Below, piece after piece: positions 25,707 through 34,885 of a DNA stretch of 64,000 nt. A program made the position numbers and the translations under genes. Within the stretch, counting starts at the first letter, position 1. Each line of letters begins with the position of its first letter. Origin of the DNA: Methylococcales bacterium (GTDB lineage Bacteria > Pseudomonadota > Gammaproteobacteria > Methylococcales > Methylomonadaceae); the NCBI GenBank assembly GCA_026398895.1, contig JAPLRZ010000047.1, positions 62,001 through 126,000 of the forward strand. Direction: 5' to 3'. The notes beneath the pieces are model-generated. The model did not search any database, was not told the DNA's origin, and saw only the letters and a list, made by a program, of their open reading frames with translations.

Positions 25707-26417
25707 TTAGTTAACTACATCAAAAATATTTCGATACGAAATATACATCAACGTTGAGGTTAGCATATATAAAACAGGGGTTAATAAGGGCGTGATTGAT
25801 GCACACAATATCGCCTCAATAAACACAAAGCCTAGCAATTTATACAAGGCATTTTGATGCTTAATCACCGCATAATTACCTTGCTCCTTGGCTTTGCTCC
25901 AACTATAACCTTTAAACAGCATCAGCGAATGACTGAACCAACTGGCAAAGGTACTCATCATTAATAAAGTGAAAATCAGGGTGACATTGGCATAACCATA
26001 AAGCCAACTAGCCAGTTCACGGCTGGATTTATGGTTAAGGTTTTCGTGTGTTAATTGCCAGTAAAAAAAGAACTGCCCGATTTTCTCAAATTCACCCGAA
26101 AAAATATTAGCGAGTGCCATAAACACAAACCAGCACAGCACAATGACTGTTGCGGCTAAAATCGCCAACGGTAGACTTTGATTAATCGCATAAGACAAAC
26201 TAACGCGCCGCTCATTGGTTTTCATGTCGATATATTTAGCGATACCCACGCCGACAAATAAACACGTCACTGATAAAAAAATCCCTAGGGCGGCAGAAAT
26301 TCGCCCCAGCACTAACACCACACCCATAAATAAGGTATAGCCAATCCAAACCACAGGTTCACGATTGATAAATAGTAAGGATTGTTTTAGCCAATCGCTA
26401 AATTTTGCAGGTTTCAC
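25707..26417 (-). CDS. Multi-pass inner-membrane protein, uncharacterised (BPSS1780-like)
   Basis: This 236-aa protein has six or so hydrophobic helices, for example VVWIGYTLFMGVVLVLG, ISAALGIFLSVTCLFVGVG, LPLAILAATVIVLCWFVFMA, LIFTLLMMSTFASWF and LLGFVFIEAILCA. Soluble motifs are limited to an N-terminal SDWLKQSLLF and a Trp/Lys-rich loop GYSWSKAKEQG. This resembles BPSS1780-type membrane proteins, which have no known function. The start ATG overlaps the trpS stop by 4 nt, so it is co-transcribed with trpS. The acidic/Lys loop between helices 4 and 5 may face the periplasm. Confidence 0.7.
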   Translation of the reverse strand: MKPAKFSDWLKQSLLFINREPVVWIGYTLFMGVVLVLGRISAALGIFLSVTCLFVGVGIAKYIDMKTNERRVSLSYAINQSLPLAILAATVIVLCWFVFMALANIFSGEFEKIGQFFFYWQLTHENLNHKSSRELASWLYGYANVTLIFTLLMMSTFASWFSHSLMLFKGYSWSKAKEQGNYAVIKHQNALYKLLGFVFIEAILCASITPLLTPVLYMLTSTLMYISYRNIFDVVN

Positions 26418-27427
26418 GGAAAAATCCTAGAAATACCGACCGCTTTACGCAGTTCTTTCATGAACGGAACGCTAATGGCGCGCGCTTTTTCCGCGCCTTC
26501 TTGTAATTGCTGTTCAATGTGTTCAGGGGCATTTAACAAGGCTTCGTAGCGTTCTCTAGCAGGGGTAATGTGTTCATTAATATGTTCAAACAACACTTGT
26601 TTCATCTCGCCCCATGCAATGCCTTCTGCATAACGTTGGCTTATTGCGGTAACTTCAGCAGGGGTCGCAAAGGATTTATAAATACTAAACAGGGTACAAC
26701 CCTCGGTGTCTTTAGGTTCGCCTGGTTCTAGGGAATTAGTTTTGATTTTATTAATCAGCTTGCGTAATTTCTTTTCAGGTTCAAAGAGGGGAATGGTGTT
26801 GTTATAGGATTTACTCATTTTACGCCCATCTAAACCCGCCAAGGTCGCGCCATGTTCGTCAATCACTGCTTCAGGTATTACAAAATGTTCACCATAAATA
26901 TGATTGAAGCGTCCCGCTATGTCTCTTGCCATTTCAATATGCTGAATTTGATCTTTACCGACTGGCACTTTATGAACATTAAATAGCAAAATATCCGCTG
27001 CCATTAGAATGGGATAACTGAACAAACCCATAGTAATGCCTTTATCAGCATCGTTTTCACCGCTCTGTTCATTGTCTGCGACAGCGGCTTTGTAAGCGTG
27101 CGCTCGGTTTAACAAACCTTTAGACGCTACACAGCTTAACATCCATGACAATTCTAAAATTTCTGGAATATCCGATTGTCGATAAAACACCGCATTCGAG
27201 GTATCCAAGCCTAACGCTAACCACGTTGCCGCGATTTCCAAGCTGGATAGTCTTATACGTTCAGGCTCTTGGCATTTAATTAAGGCATGATAATCAGCCA
27301 AAAAATAAAACGGTGCGACGCTAGGATCTTTACTCGCCGCAATAGCAGGTCGAATCGCGCCTACATAATTACCTAAATGCGGTGTACCTGTGGTGGTGAT
27401 GCCTGTTAAAACGATAGTTTTAGTCAT
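26414..27427 (-). CDS. trpS: Tryptophanyl-tRNA synthetase
   Basis: This 337-aa protein has the class I signature TTTGTPHLGNYVGA (HIGH-like, near residue 12) and GRKMSKSYNN (KMSKS) near residue 200. The tryptophan pocket/anticodon-facing segments are typical of bacterial TrpRS (ADYHALIKCQEPERI, VPVGKDQIQHIEMARDIAGRFN). Length is at the bacterial norm. It charges tRNA-Trp in the cytoplasm. A membrane-protein gene follows with a 4-nt overlap. The region upstream carries one copy of the dispersed palindrome. Confidence 0.96.
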   Translation of the reverse strand: MTKTIVLTGITTTGTPHLGNYVGAIRPAIAASKDPSVAPFYFLADYHALIKCQEPERIRLSSLEIAATWLALGLDTSNAVFYRQSDIPEILELSWMLSCVASKGLLNRAHAYKAAVADNEQSGENDADKGITMGLFSYPILMAADILLFNVHKVPVGKDQIQHIEMARDIAGRFNHIYGEHFVIPEAVIDEHGATLAGLDGRKMSKSYNNTIPLFEPEKKLRKLINKIKTNSLEPGEPKDTEGCTLFSIYKSFATPAEVTAISQRYAEGIAWGEMKQVLFEHINEHITPARERYEALLNAPEHIEQQLQEGAEKARAISVPFMKELRKAVGISRIFP

Positions 27428-27529
27428 GGTAAATTCTCATAAGTCCAGTTTATGTGTAGAGCGTCATATTACCTAAAATTGAGTGCTTATATCTAGTAAA
27501 GAGTTAATGACTGTGGGTAAGTGCATTGC

Positions 27530-27650
27530 TAGATATAGCCAAAACAGTTGTGTTGATTACAAAACCGTTCGCACTGAGCCTGTCGAAGTGTGAATGTGGT
27601 TCGACAAGATCACCACGAACGGCATCATTTTATTGTGTTTTAGCTATATA
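27530..27650 (+). repeat. Dispersed palindromic element, copy C
   Basis: It shares GATTACAAAACCGTTCGCAC, GTCGAAGTGTGAATGTGGTT and CACCACGAACGG with copy A, in the same orientation. The left end is degenerate (GCTAGATATAGCC). It lies in the divergent gap between trpS and the flavoprotein gene. Confidence 0.8.
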
Positions 27651-27784
27651 CGATTTTTGAGTCAAATGGGAGTAGATGATGACCGAATTAAAATAATTGA
27701 AGTTTAAGCGTATCACAAGCAAAATTTTTTCGGGCTTTTCATGGATAATAATCCCTTTTAACCTTTATGCTGTGAATATTTATC

Positions 27785-28966
27785 ATGATTAAAACCGATG
27801 TTGTTATTATCGGCGCGGGTGCGGCGGGTTTGATGTGTGCGATTGAAGCGGGCAAACGCGGCAGAAGTGTCATTGTATTAGATCACGCTAACAAAGCGGG
27901 CAAAAAAATTCTGATGTCGGGTGGTGGTCGGTGTAATTTCACCAACATGAAAGTTGAACCTAGCAATTATATTTCCAACAATCCACATTTTTGTAAATCT
28001 GCGCTCAGTCGTTATAACCAATGGGATTTTCTGGCGTTAATTTCTCGTTATCGCATTCCCTATCATGAACGAGAACATGGGCGATTATTTTGCAATGACA
28101 GTGCCAAAGATATTTTATCTATGTTATTGACCGAATGTGAAAATGCGGGCGTGACCATTCAGCTAAACACCAGCATCAACGCTATTGAACAGCGTGAGCA
28201 ACAATTCCAGCTAACGACCAATCAGGGTAATTTTATCGCACAGTCGTTAGTCGTTGCGACGGGCGGTTTATCGATACCGAAAATGGGAGCGACTCCTTTG
28301 GGTTATAAAATTGCTGAACAATTTGGCATTCAGGTGTTACCGACTCGTGCGGGTTTAGTGCCGTTGACTTTACAGACCGATGATAAAGAAAAATTATCCG
28401 TCTTATCGGGTATTGCAGTACCTTGTACAGTCAGTGATGCCCACGGTCAGGCGTTTACTGAAAACCTATTATTTACCCATCGCGGTTTAAGCGGCCCAAG
28501 TGTGTTACAAATTTCGTCTTATTGGCGGGCGGGTGAAGCGATTACTCTTAATCTATTACCATATATTTCGCTAATCGATGAGCTAAAAGCTAAGCGTCAG
28601 CAAAAAATCAACAGCACCCTAAAAACACTGTTAGCCCAGTATTTGCCCAAGAATTTGCTAAGTTGTTTATTGCCTGAGCAACTACTAAACACCGTGTTAC
28701 AAGACTGTTCAAATCAACAAATTCAACAACTAGCCGAACAATTGCATCACTGGACAATTAAACCCAATGGCACAGAAGGCTATCGCACTGCCGAAGTTAC
28801 CATTGGCGGCGTTGATTGCAATGAGCTGTCATCGAAAACAATGGCAAGTCATAAAGTTCCTAATCTGTATTTTATTGGTGAAGTGGTTGATGTGACGGGG
28901 TGGCTAGGGGGTTATAATTTTCAATGGGCGTGGTCATCGGCATGGTGTGCGGGGCAAGCGGTGTAA
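27785..28966 (+). CDS. YhiN/HI0933-like FAD-dependent flavoprotein
   Basis: This 393-aa protein starts with an ADP-binding Rossmann motif ([21 protein letters not shown]), then [11 protein letters not shown], a signature of the HI0933/YhiN family. The C-terminal FAD motif [19 protein letters not shown] is also characteristic. Family members are NAD(P)/FAD oxidoreductases of unclear substrate; some were proposed to act in fatty acid or cell-wall metabolism, but I would not assign one. It is a single-gene unit. It slightly precedes the VOC gene at 29029, which has its own ribosome site. Confidence 0.9.
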   Translation: MIKTDVVIIGAGAAGLMCAIEAGKRGRSVIVLDHANKAGKKILMSGGGRCNFTNMKVEPSNYISNNPHFCKSALSRYNQWDFLALISRYRIPYHEREHGRLFCNDSAKDILSMLLTECENAGVTIQLNTSINAIEQREQQFQLTTNQGNFIAQSLVVATGGLSIPKMGATPLGYKIAEQFGIQVLPTRAGLVPLTLQTDDKEKLSVLSGIAVPCTVSDAHGQAFTENLLFTHRGLSGPSVLQISSYWRAGEAITLNLLPYISLIDELKAKRQQKINSTLKTLLAQYLPKNLLSCLLPEQLLNTVLQDCSNQQIQQLAEQLHHWTIKPNGTEGYRTAEVTIGGVDCNELSSKTMASHKVPNLYFIGEVVDVTGWLGGYNFQWAWSSAWCAGQAV

Positions 28967-29028
28967 TCACTTTTTTAGTGCGGCAGTGTACAATTAGCAA
29001 TTGTCTTATCCACAAGGAGTCTATCACC

Positions 29029-29469
29029 ATGCGTTATTTACACACCATGATTCGTGTTCATGATTTAAGCGAATCACTAGATTTTTTCCGCAATAAACTA
29101 GGCTTGGTTGAATGCAATCGTTACGAAAGCGAGCAAGGTCGGTTCACGCTGGTCTATTTATACGCACCGCAGGATGTTAATGAAGCTGTTCTCAGACAAG
29201 CTCCGTTAGTAGAACTGACTTATAACTGGGATACTGAAGACTATACAGGCGGACGTAATTTTGGGCATCTGGCTTACGAAGTCGATAATATTTACGCGAC
29301 TTGCCAAAAACTCATGGAGGCAGGGGTGGTAATTAATCGCCCGCCGCGTGATGGACGCATGGCGTTTGTGCGTTCACCTGACGGCATTTCTATCGAGTTT
29401 TTGCAAAAAGATGAACCCTTAGCCCCGCAAGAACCGTGGCTTTCTATGCCCAATACAGGCAGTTGGTAA
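29029..29469 (+). CDS. VOC-family protein, lactoylglutathione lyase-like
   Basis: This gene encodes 146 aa from the ATG at 29029, which is preceded by AAGGAG; an upstream frame extends into the previous gene and is not used. It opens [24 protein letters not shown], as GloA does, with metal-ligand candidates in YLHTMIRV (His), VELTYNWD (Glu), [11 protein letters not shown] (His) and [11 protein letters not shown] (Glu). GloA converts the methylglyoxal-glutathione hemithioacetal to lactoylglutathione. The last 15 residues ([14 protein letters not shown]) extend past GloA, so it may be a GloA-like relative rather than the enzyme itself. Confidence 0.82.
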   Translation: MRYLHTMIRVHDLSESLDFFRNKLGLVECNRYESEQGRFTLVYLYAPQDVNEAVLRQAPLVELTYNWDTEDYTGGRNFGHLAYEVDNIYATCQKLMEAGVVINRPPRDGRMAFVRSPDGISIEFLQKDEPLAPQEPWLSMPNTGSW

Positions 29470-29477
29470 GTATTCAG

Positions 29478-29506
29478 GGAGTGCAAACAAAGCTTGCACT
29501 CCCGTT
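29478..29506 (+). terminator. Hairpin downstream of the VOC gene
   Basis: GGGAGTGCAA pairs with TTGCACTCCC across CAAAGC, a 10-bp stem. It resembles the GGAGT...ACTCC repeats elsewhere in the window. A short T-run follows. Confidence 0.6.
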
Positions 29507-29586
29507 TAGCTCATTGGAAAAATAAGTCTTTTTGGCAAAATATTTGCTATCATCACACCTTTACACGCTCATTAAAAAACCTACTT

Positions 29587-30384
29587 ATGCAACAACCCAT
29601 GTTAAATACTGCCATTCGTGCTGCTAGAAGCGCGGGTGATCTCATTCTTCGTTCAGCCGATAAAGTGGGGTCACTACATATTGATCAAAAAGGCAGAAAT
29701 GATTATGTCAGCGAAGTCGATCGCATGGCTGAACGCGAAATTATCAATATCATCAAAACTGCTTATCCCGACCACGCAATTTTGGCAGAAGAAAGCGGCG
29801 CACACGCAGGCAATGATTACGTCTGGGTGATTGATCCTTTAGATGGCACTACCAACTTCTTACACGGCTTTCCACAATACGCAGTGTCTATCGCCTTAAA
29901 ACATAAAGGCAAACTGGAAGTTGGCGTTATTTATGACCCCTTACGCGATGAATTATTTACCGCAAAACGTGGTGGCGGCGCGATGCTCAACAATCGCAAA
30001 CTGCGTGTTACCCAACCCAATAGTTTAAAAGGTGCGTTGTTAGGCACAGGTTTTCCGTTTAAAACCGACACCCATTTAGACGCATACATCGGTATGTTTC
30101 GCGCCTTGACCACTGAATGTGCGGGTATTCGTCGCGCAGGTTCGGCGGCATTAGATTTGGCTTACGTTGCAGCAGGTCGCTTGGATGGTTATTGGGAAAT
30201 CGGCATCATGGAATGGGATATGGCAGCTGGCATTTTGATGATTAAAGAAGCGGGCGGCGTAGTCACTGACTTTTCGTTTAATGATAAATACATAGAATCA
30301 GGTAACGTCATTACGGGTAGCCCAAAAATGCACCAATTGATGTATGCCTTAATTGAACCACACGTCACTGACAATTTGAAATAA
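29587..30384 (+). CDS. suhB: Inositol-1-monophosphatase family protein
   Basis: This gene encodes 265 aa from the ATG at 29587 (MQQPMLNTAIRAARSAGDL, aligning with the SuhB start). The frame is open upstream without a start match. Metal-binding motifs are complete: ILAEESG (Glu), WVIDPLDGTTNFLHGF (Asp, Asp) and EIGIMEWDMAAG (Asp). SuhB hydrolyses inositol phosphate and in E. coli also functions in rRNA antitermination (family knowledge). It is transcribed alone with a short upstream gap; the repeat at 30386 sits right after the stop. Confidence 0.94.
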   Translation: MQQPMLNTAIRAARSAGDLILRSADKVGSLHIDQKGRNDYVSEVDRMAEREIINIIKTAYPDHAILAEESGAHAGNDYVWVIDPLDGTTNFLHGFPQYAVSIALKHKGKLEVGVIYDPLRDELFTAKRGGGAMLNNRKLRVTQPNSLKGALLGTGFPFKTDTHLDAYIGMFRALTTECAGIRRAGSAALDLAYVAAGRLDGYWEIGIMEWDMAAGILMIKEAGGVVTDFSFNDKYIESGNVITGSPKMHQLMYALIEPHVTDNLK

Positions 30385-30385
30385 C

Positions 30386-30450
30386 CAGCGGAGTAAAACA
30401 GCTTTAGCTGTTTTTTTTAACGCCAATAGCTAAAGCTATTGGACTCCTAC
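30386..30450. repeat. Double-hairpin repeat (AGCTTTAGCT family), copy 2
   Basis: GGAGTAAAACAGCTTTAGCTG, a T-run, then CCAATAGCTAAAGCTATTGG and ACTCC. Same plan as the copies at 20325-20380 and 61397-61465. Between suhB and the 80-aa gene it could also terminate suhB transcription. Confidence 0.75.
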
Positions 30451-30483
30451 ACCCTCTTTTTAATTTAACGGAGCTTCAAAACC

Positions 30484-30726
30484 ATGAGCGAAACCATCTC
30501 AAACAATGCCATTATTTACGCGATTCTCGCCCTGAACAGCGAAGTGGCTTTACAACAAGAATACTTAGAATCGGACGATGTTCCCGAAGATGAACAAGAA
30601 AATGAAGAAGGGATTTTGGAAGACCTTGAACAATCCTTTATGGAGTTCGTCGATATTTACAAAAAACGTTGCAAGGCAGATAAAGAACTGCCTGATTTAG
30701 ATGAGTTATTAAATAGCCAAATCTAA
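30484..30726 (+). CDS. Small acidic hypothetical protein
   Basis: This 80-aa protein begins MSETISNNAIIYAILALNSEVALQQE and is strongly acidic in the middle (ESDDVPEDEQENEEGILEDLEQ), ending KELPDLDELLNSQI. It is mostly helical by composition, with no signal peptide and no recognised domain. The ATG has a GGAG site upstream. It is 8 nt before the ArsC-like gene, so the two are probably one operon. I recognise no function. Confidence 0.65.
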   Translation: MSETISNNAIIYAILALNSEVALQQEYLESDDVPEDEQENEEGILEDLEQSFMEFVDIYKKRCKADKELPDLDELLNSQI

Positions 30727-30734
30727 GAATTCTG

Positions 30735-31076
30735 ATGTTCACGCTTTACGGCATCAAGAACTGCTCAACAGTAAAAAAAGCACGCGATTGGCTGGAGCAA
30801 CACGGCATCGCCTATCAGTTTCATGATGTGCGTGTTGATGGCTTAACGCTGGAACAATTGCAAAGTTTCGCCACGCGTGTTGATTGGCAATGTTTGCTGA
30901 ATCGTTCTAGCACCAGTTGGAGGCAATTAACACCTGAACAAAAAACCGATGTGACACTGGAAAAAGCCGTGCAGTTATTACACGACACGCCAACGTTATT
31001 AAAACGCCCTGTGTTAGATACGGGCGAACGGTTGATTGTTGGGTTTAAGATTGAGGATTATCAAAAACTATTGTAG
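30735..31076 (+). CDS. ArsC/Spx-like reductase family protein (YffB type)
   Basis: This 113-aa protein has the thioredoxin-like start MFTLYGIKNCSTVKKARDWLEQHGI with a single Cys, then FHDVRVDGLTLEQL and LIKRPVLDTGERLIVGF-like ending (LLKRPVLDTGERLIVGFK). This is the YffB/Spx subgroup rather than arsenate reductase. In E. coli yffB is next to dapE. Here dapE is 2.1 kb downstream, and the intervening DNA is accessory, so the ancestral pair has been split. The function of YffB is not established. Confidence 0.87.
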   Translation: MFTLYGIKNCSTVKKARDWLEQHGIAYQFHDVRVDGLTLEQLQSFATRVDWQCLLNRSSTSWRQLTPEQKTDVTLEKAVQLLHDTPTLLKRPVLDTGERLIVGFKIEDYQKLL

Positions 31077-31078
31077 TT

Positions 31079-31157
31079 CGTAGGATGGGTAGAACGCAGT
31101 GAAACCCATCATTTACGCGGAGTTGTGATGGGTTTCGCAAGCTCTACCCATCCTACG
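31079..31157. repeat. Palindromic repeat (GTAGGATGGGTAGA family)
   Basis: CGTAGGATGGGTAGA at the left and TCTACCCATCCTACG at the right are exact complements; an inner pair GAAACCCATCA/TGATGGGTTTC also pairs. Non-coding. Closest gene upstream is the ArsC-like one. Confidence 0.88.
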
Positions 31158-31252
31158 CGCTGTAGCTAAGCAGGTTGGGTTGGCTTTTCATTTATTCCGC
31201 TATTGAAAAGTTTAACGGCAAAACTAAGCGGTTTACAAATTAAGGTGTTCAT

Positions 31253-31903
31253 ATGAAAAAAATAATTTTAACTTTAATTTTATCAAACCTTTTTGGTATT
31301 GCTATTGCGTCAGAGCAGGAAACCAGGGCAATCGCGCTTAAATTATCTTGACTTTAATAATTATCAGATAATCAATTAGTTACAAATTGGTCTATGTCAA
31401 GATTCGTAGTTTTTTGCCAAAAATAGCAAAAATGATATTTGTAACACATTGATTATTAATGATTAAAATTTAAGCGCGATTGCCCTAAGCAGGAAACCGA
31501 AATAATACCAAAAGCTGTCACTCGCACATTAAGCAAAAACAACAATATCATTCAATCTGGCATTAATTGTGCGGCAGAGTTTACAGCTAAAAATTGCGGT
31601 AAAATTGCTGTTGCTACAGCAGTTGAAACCGCTGCTATTCCAACTGCTGTTGGAATAACATCAGCAATGGGAGTCACTGCAAGTACAGGCACAGCGATAG
31701 CTGCATTAAGTGGTGCAGCAGCAACAAGCTCAACATTAGCTGCTGTAGGAGGCACACTAGCGACTGGTTTGGCTACAGTGGCTGGTATAACAGTAGCACC
31801 TGCTGTAGTTGGAGGTGCAGTTGTAATAGGTGTAGGTGCATTAGTTGCAAGCGGAATAAATTCGTTGATATTTGATGATGAAGACGAGGTGAAACCGAAA
31901 TAA
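31253..31903 (+). pseudogene. Gly/Ala/Val-rich hydrophobic protein gene split by a MITE
   Basis: The 5' part (31253-31324) encodes a signal peptide-like start (MKKIILTLILSNLFGIAIAS, then EQET). A 163-bp element then interrupts and produces a stop within a few codons. After it, the frame resumes from 31499: EIIPKAVTRTLSKNNNII, CAAEFTAKNCGKIAV, and a long Ala/Gly/Val stretch with likely membrane helices (VGITSAMGVTASTGTAI; VAGITVAPAVVGGAVVIGVGALV), ending FDDEDEVKPK. Removing the element plus one 11-bp target copy joins the two parts in frame into a ~161-codon gene. The interrupted copy is probably inactive. No function is recognised. Confidence 0.8.
31325..31487. mobile_element. 163-bp MITE with 20-bp perfect terminal inverted repeats and 11-bp target duplication
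   Basis: The ends (31325-31344, 31467-31486) are exact complements beginning AGGGCAATCGCGCTTAAATT. Flanks are AGCAGGAAACC at 31314-31324 and 31488-31498, an 11-bp direct repeat. The interior is AT-rich without an ORF. A second copy is at 52103-52245, also with near-matching direct repeats. This length of target duplication is seen with IS4-type transposases, but the parent element is not in the window. Confidence 0.9.
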
Positions 31904-31906
31904 GCC

Positions 31907-31996
31907 TTGTAGGGTGGGCAAACGGCTCTATCGTTTGCCCACGCTGAATTGGCATAATTGGTGGGCAAGCAAAAAAGACGCTTGCCCACCCTACAA
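31907..31996. repeat. Palindromic repeat (GTAGGGTGGGCAA family)
   Basis: TTGTAGGGTGGGCAA at left and TTGCCCACCCTACAA at right are complements; an inner segment (GTTTGCCCACG) adds a further hairpin. It lies right after the MITE-split gene. Confidence 0.88.
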
Positions 31997-32029
31997 AACT
32001 AATTAGCGTTAGGTGTTAGCGAGAATCAG

Positions 32030-32470
32030 ATGAAAAAATCAATTTACTTTCTGCTCTTAGTGGTGGTTTTCTTCTTTGGGTGCGCCCTCGTCCCTGTTGA
32101 TGTTCCTGTAAAAATATATAACGTTGATAATGGGGATGTATTTACTGCGGTGTTCAAATGGACAGGTCGGCAAGGCAGCGTATCAACCATAACACCAAAC
32201 GGAAGTCAGTGTTCAGGTGAGTATTTTACTCAAAACAGCTCTGTATCTGGTTCATCAGAATCATGGGGGAACATTTACGGATGGGGATACAGTGGCTTCT
32301 TGTCCGCTAGTAACTCATTTTACGCGAACCAAGGGTCTGAACTGGGAACAGCTATCTTGCGTTGCCAAGATAGAAAAGTTATTCAGTGCGAGTACATTGC
32401 TAATCGTGATATTCATGGAAATGGATTTTGTCGTGATAATCAGAACAATAAATATCGGTTCATGTTCTAA
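32030..32470 (+). CDS. Putative lipoprotein, hypothetical
   Basis: This 146-aa protein has a signal peptide with a lipobox (LLLVVVFFFGC, then ALVP), so it is likely a membrane-anchored lipoprotein. The mature part includes TGRQGSVSTITPNGSQC and a Gly/Ser/Tyr-rich middle, with Cys pairs (CRDNQNNKYRF, IQCEYIANRD). The signature VPVKIYNVDNGDVFTAVF recalls small secreted Gram-negative lipoproteins, but no family is recognised. It is within the accessory insert between the ArsC-like gene and dapE. Confidence 0.65.
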   Translation: MKKSIYFLLLVVVFFFGCALVPVDVPVKIYNVDNGDVFTAVFKWTGRQGSVSTITPNGSQCSGEYFTQNSSVSGSSESWGNIYGWGYSGFLSASNSFYANQGSELGTAILRCQDRKVIQCEYIANRDIHGNGFCRDNQNNKYRFMF

Positions 32471-32490
32471 CACGATAAACTCGTAAGCCG

Positions 32491-32573
32491 TGTAGGTTGG
32501 CTTGCCGTCTTTTTGGCAACCCAACATTCTCTAAAATTCGTTGGGTTGCGAAAGAGCCGCAACCAAACCTACC
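32491..32573. repeat. Palindromic repeat (GTAGGTTGG family), copy 1
   Basis: GTAGGTTGGCTTGCCGTC and its partner GGTTGC...CAACCAAACCTAC pair imperfectly. The same GTTGGGTTGCxxCTTTTTGGCAACCCAAC core appears at 43580-43620 and in part at 47294-47341. Confidence 0.75.
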
Positions 32574-32587
32574 TTTGTACTGTCACC

Positions 32588-32662
32588 ATGAGTGAAACCC
32601 TAGAATTTTTAAAAGACCTAATCCGCCGCGAATCCCCCCCCCGCTGGAATAAGTGGGGTTAG
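32588..32662 (+). pseudogene. Duplicated 5' fragment of dapE
   Basis: From the ATG at 32588 the 48 nt match the first 16 codons of dapE at 33178 with only a few differences ([16 protein letters not shown] here, [16 protein letters not shown] there). It then diverges at a run of C residues and ends at a TAG within nine codons. It is a dead fragment lying 0.6 kb upstream of the intact gene. Confidence 0.88.
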
Positions 32663-32745
32663 AGTAAAAGGTAATTGCACGAACACCGCCTATTTAGTGC
32701 GGCAAAACGTGATAGCATCATATAGATAACAAAACGGGTAAAACT

Positions 32746-33054
32746 ATGGCAACTTTAACTTTTGATACGCATGAATTTGTTAAAAAGCTCAAAGGTGTTG
32801 GGTTTAGTGAGGAACAAGCCGAAACGCTAACTGATTTACAAAAAACAACCGTGCTTAATACTTTGGAGCAGGCGCGGCATGATTATGAGCTGGACGACTT
32901 AGCCACCAAGCGTGATTTAAAAGAAACTGAATTAAGGCTGGAATTGAAAATTGCCGAAACTAAAGCTGACTTAATCCGCTGGGTAGTGGGTGTGGGATTG
33001 CTTCAAATAACAATTATTGCAGGGCTACTTTTTAGGCTGACAGGCAAAATATGA
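32746..33054 (+). CDS. DUF1640/CCDC90-like coiled-coil membrane protein, paralogue 2
   Basis: This 102-aa protein has the N-terminal FDTHEFVKKLKGVGFSEEQAETLTDL, a coiled coil (LATKRDLKETELRLELKIAETKAD) and a C-terminal transmembrane helix (RWVVGVGLLQITIIAGLLFRL). It is shorter than paralogue 1 at 24887 because the charged repeat is halved, but the helix segment is the same. It sits between the dapE fragment and the intact dapE, so it arrived with, or caused, the duplication. Function unknown; membrane-anchored rod likely. Confidence 0.82.
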   Translation: MATLTFDTHEFVKKLKGVGFSEEQAETLTDLQKTTVLNTLEQARHDYELDDLATKRDLKETELRLELKIAETKADLIRWVVGVGLLQITIIAGLLFRLTGKI

Positions 33055-33070
33055 ATTAGAATAATTTTCT

Positions 33071-33147
33071 AGTTCCCACACGCCGCGCTGCGTTAAAACA
33101 GACCACAGGCGCGGTCATACGGCATTCCCACGCGGCGCGTGGGAACG
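33071..33147. repeat. Palindromic repeat (GTTCCCACGCGGCGCG family)
   Basis: GTTCCCACACGCCGCG and CGCGGCGCGTGGGAAC flank an inner GTTAAAACAGACC segment. The ends are a near-perfect inverted repeat. Just upstream of dapE. Confidence 0.85.
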
Positions 33148-33174
33148 AGTGAAAAATTACGTTTCCGATACTAA

Positions 33175-34305
<1,131 letters not shown>

Positions 34306-34310
34306 AATTA

Positions 34311-34385
34311 TTGTCCACGAAAAGCACGAAAAATACGAAAAATTTCATGTCTTTTTTTCGTGCTTTTCGTGTCTTTCGTGGACAA
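34311..34385. terminator. Long hairpin between convergent genes
   Basis: TTGTCCACGAAAAGCACGAA at 34311 and the complementary right arm ending CGTGGACAA at 34385 form a long imperfect stem with T-rich parts. It separates dapE from the convergent gene ending at 34391 and may terminate both. Confidence 0.7.
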
Positions 34386-34390
34386 ATGCT

Positions 34391-34810
34391 CTATTTCACA
34401 AAACAACTTTTCTGTGCGTATTCCTCAGCTTCTTTAATACGGGTTTTCAAGTCCTTAGCTTGTTTAGGATCACGAAACACGCCGCCCGCATCGCCTGTTT
34501 GCCCTTTGCCTAAATAAGAAAAGGTTTTCGCCGCTTCATAATCAGCAAAGCTGAGTTTTTCGGCAATTTTATCTATCTTACAACCGCACGCATATTGTGT
34601 GACGTAATTCATTTTGCTCAAATTACCGTCTTTTTGTGCGATACAATTTAAGACATATTCAACACGGTCACGAGTTGGATAATCATTGACTAAAACGGCA
34701 GGAGTCGCCGCTTTTTTGGGATTCTTGGTTTTTTTTGCTGCAAAAACATTGCTGCTTAATGTCACCACTAAGGCAACAGTTAATATGGAGAGTAGATGTT
34801 TTTTTTTCAT
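34391..34810 (-). CDS. Secreted hypothetical protein with conserved cysteines
   Basis: This 139-aa protein has a signal peptide (MKKKHLLSILTVALVVTLSSNVFA). The mature part begins AKKTKNPKKA (basic), then PTRDRVEYVLNCIAQKDGNLSKMNYVTQYACGCKIDKIAEKL, with four Cys (NC, ACGC and the terminal SC). Its final half is Lys/Glu-rich with SYLGKGQTGDAGGVFRDPKQAKDL. I do not recognise a named family; similar small secreted Cys proteins occur in methylotrophs, but I cannot tie it to a pathway. It is convergent with dapE and divergent from mobA. Confidence 0.7.
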   Translation of the reverse strand: MKKKHLLSILTVALVVTLSSNVFAAKKTKNPKKAATPAVLVNDYPTRDRVEYVLNCIAQKDGNLSKMNYVTQYACGCKIDKIAEKLSFADYEAAKTFSYLGKGQTGDAGGVFRDPKQAKDLKTRIKEAEEYAQKSCFVK

Positions 34811-34885
34811 GGATGATACTTTTATCCCTAATGGTTCAGAAAGTAAAAAATGCGCTCAATTTATGGTTAGCAGGTTTATTGTACT

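Noticed and set aside
31552-31989. 145-codon minus-strand frame, Ala/Pro-rich
   Set aside because: Antisense of the Gly/Ala/Val-rich split gene and of a palindromic repeat; composition is that of the complement.
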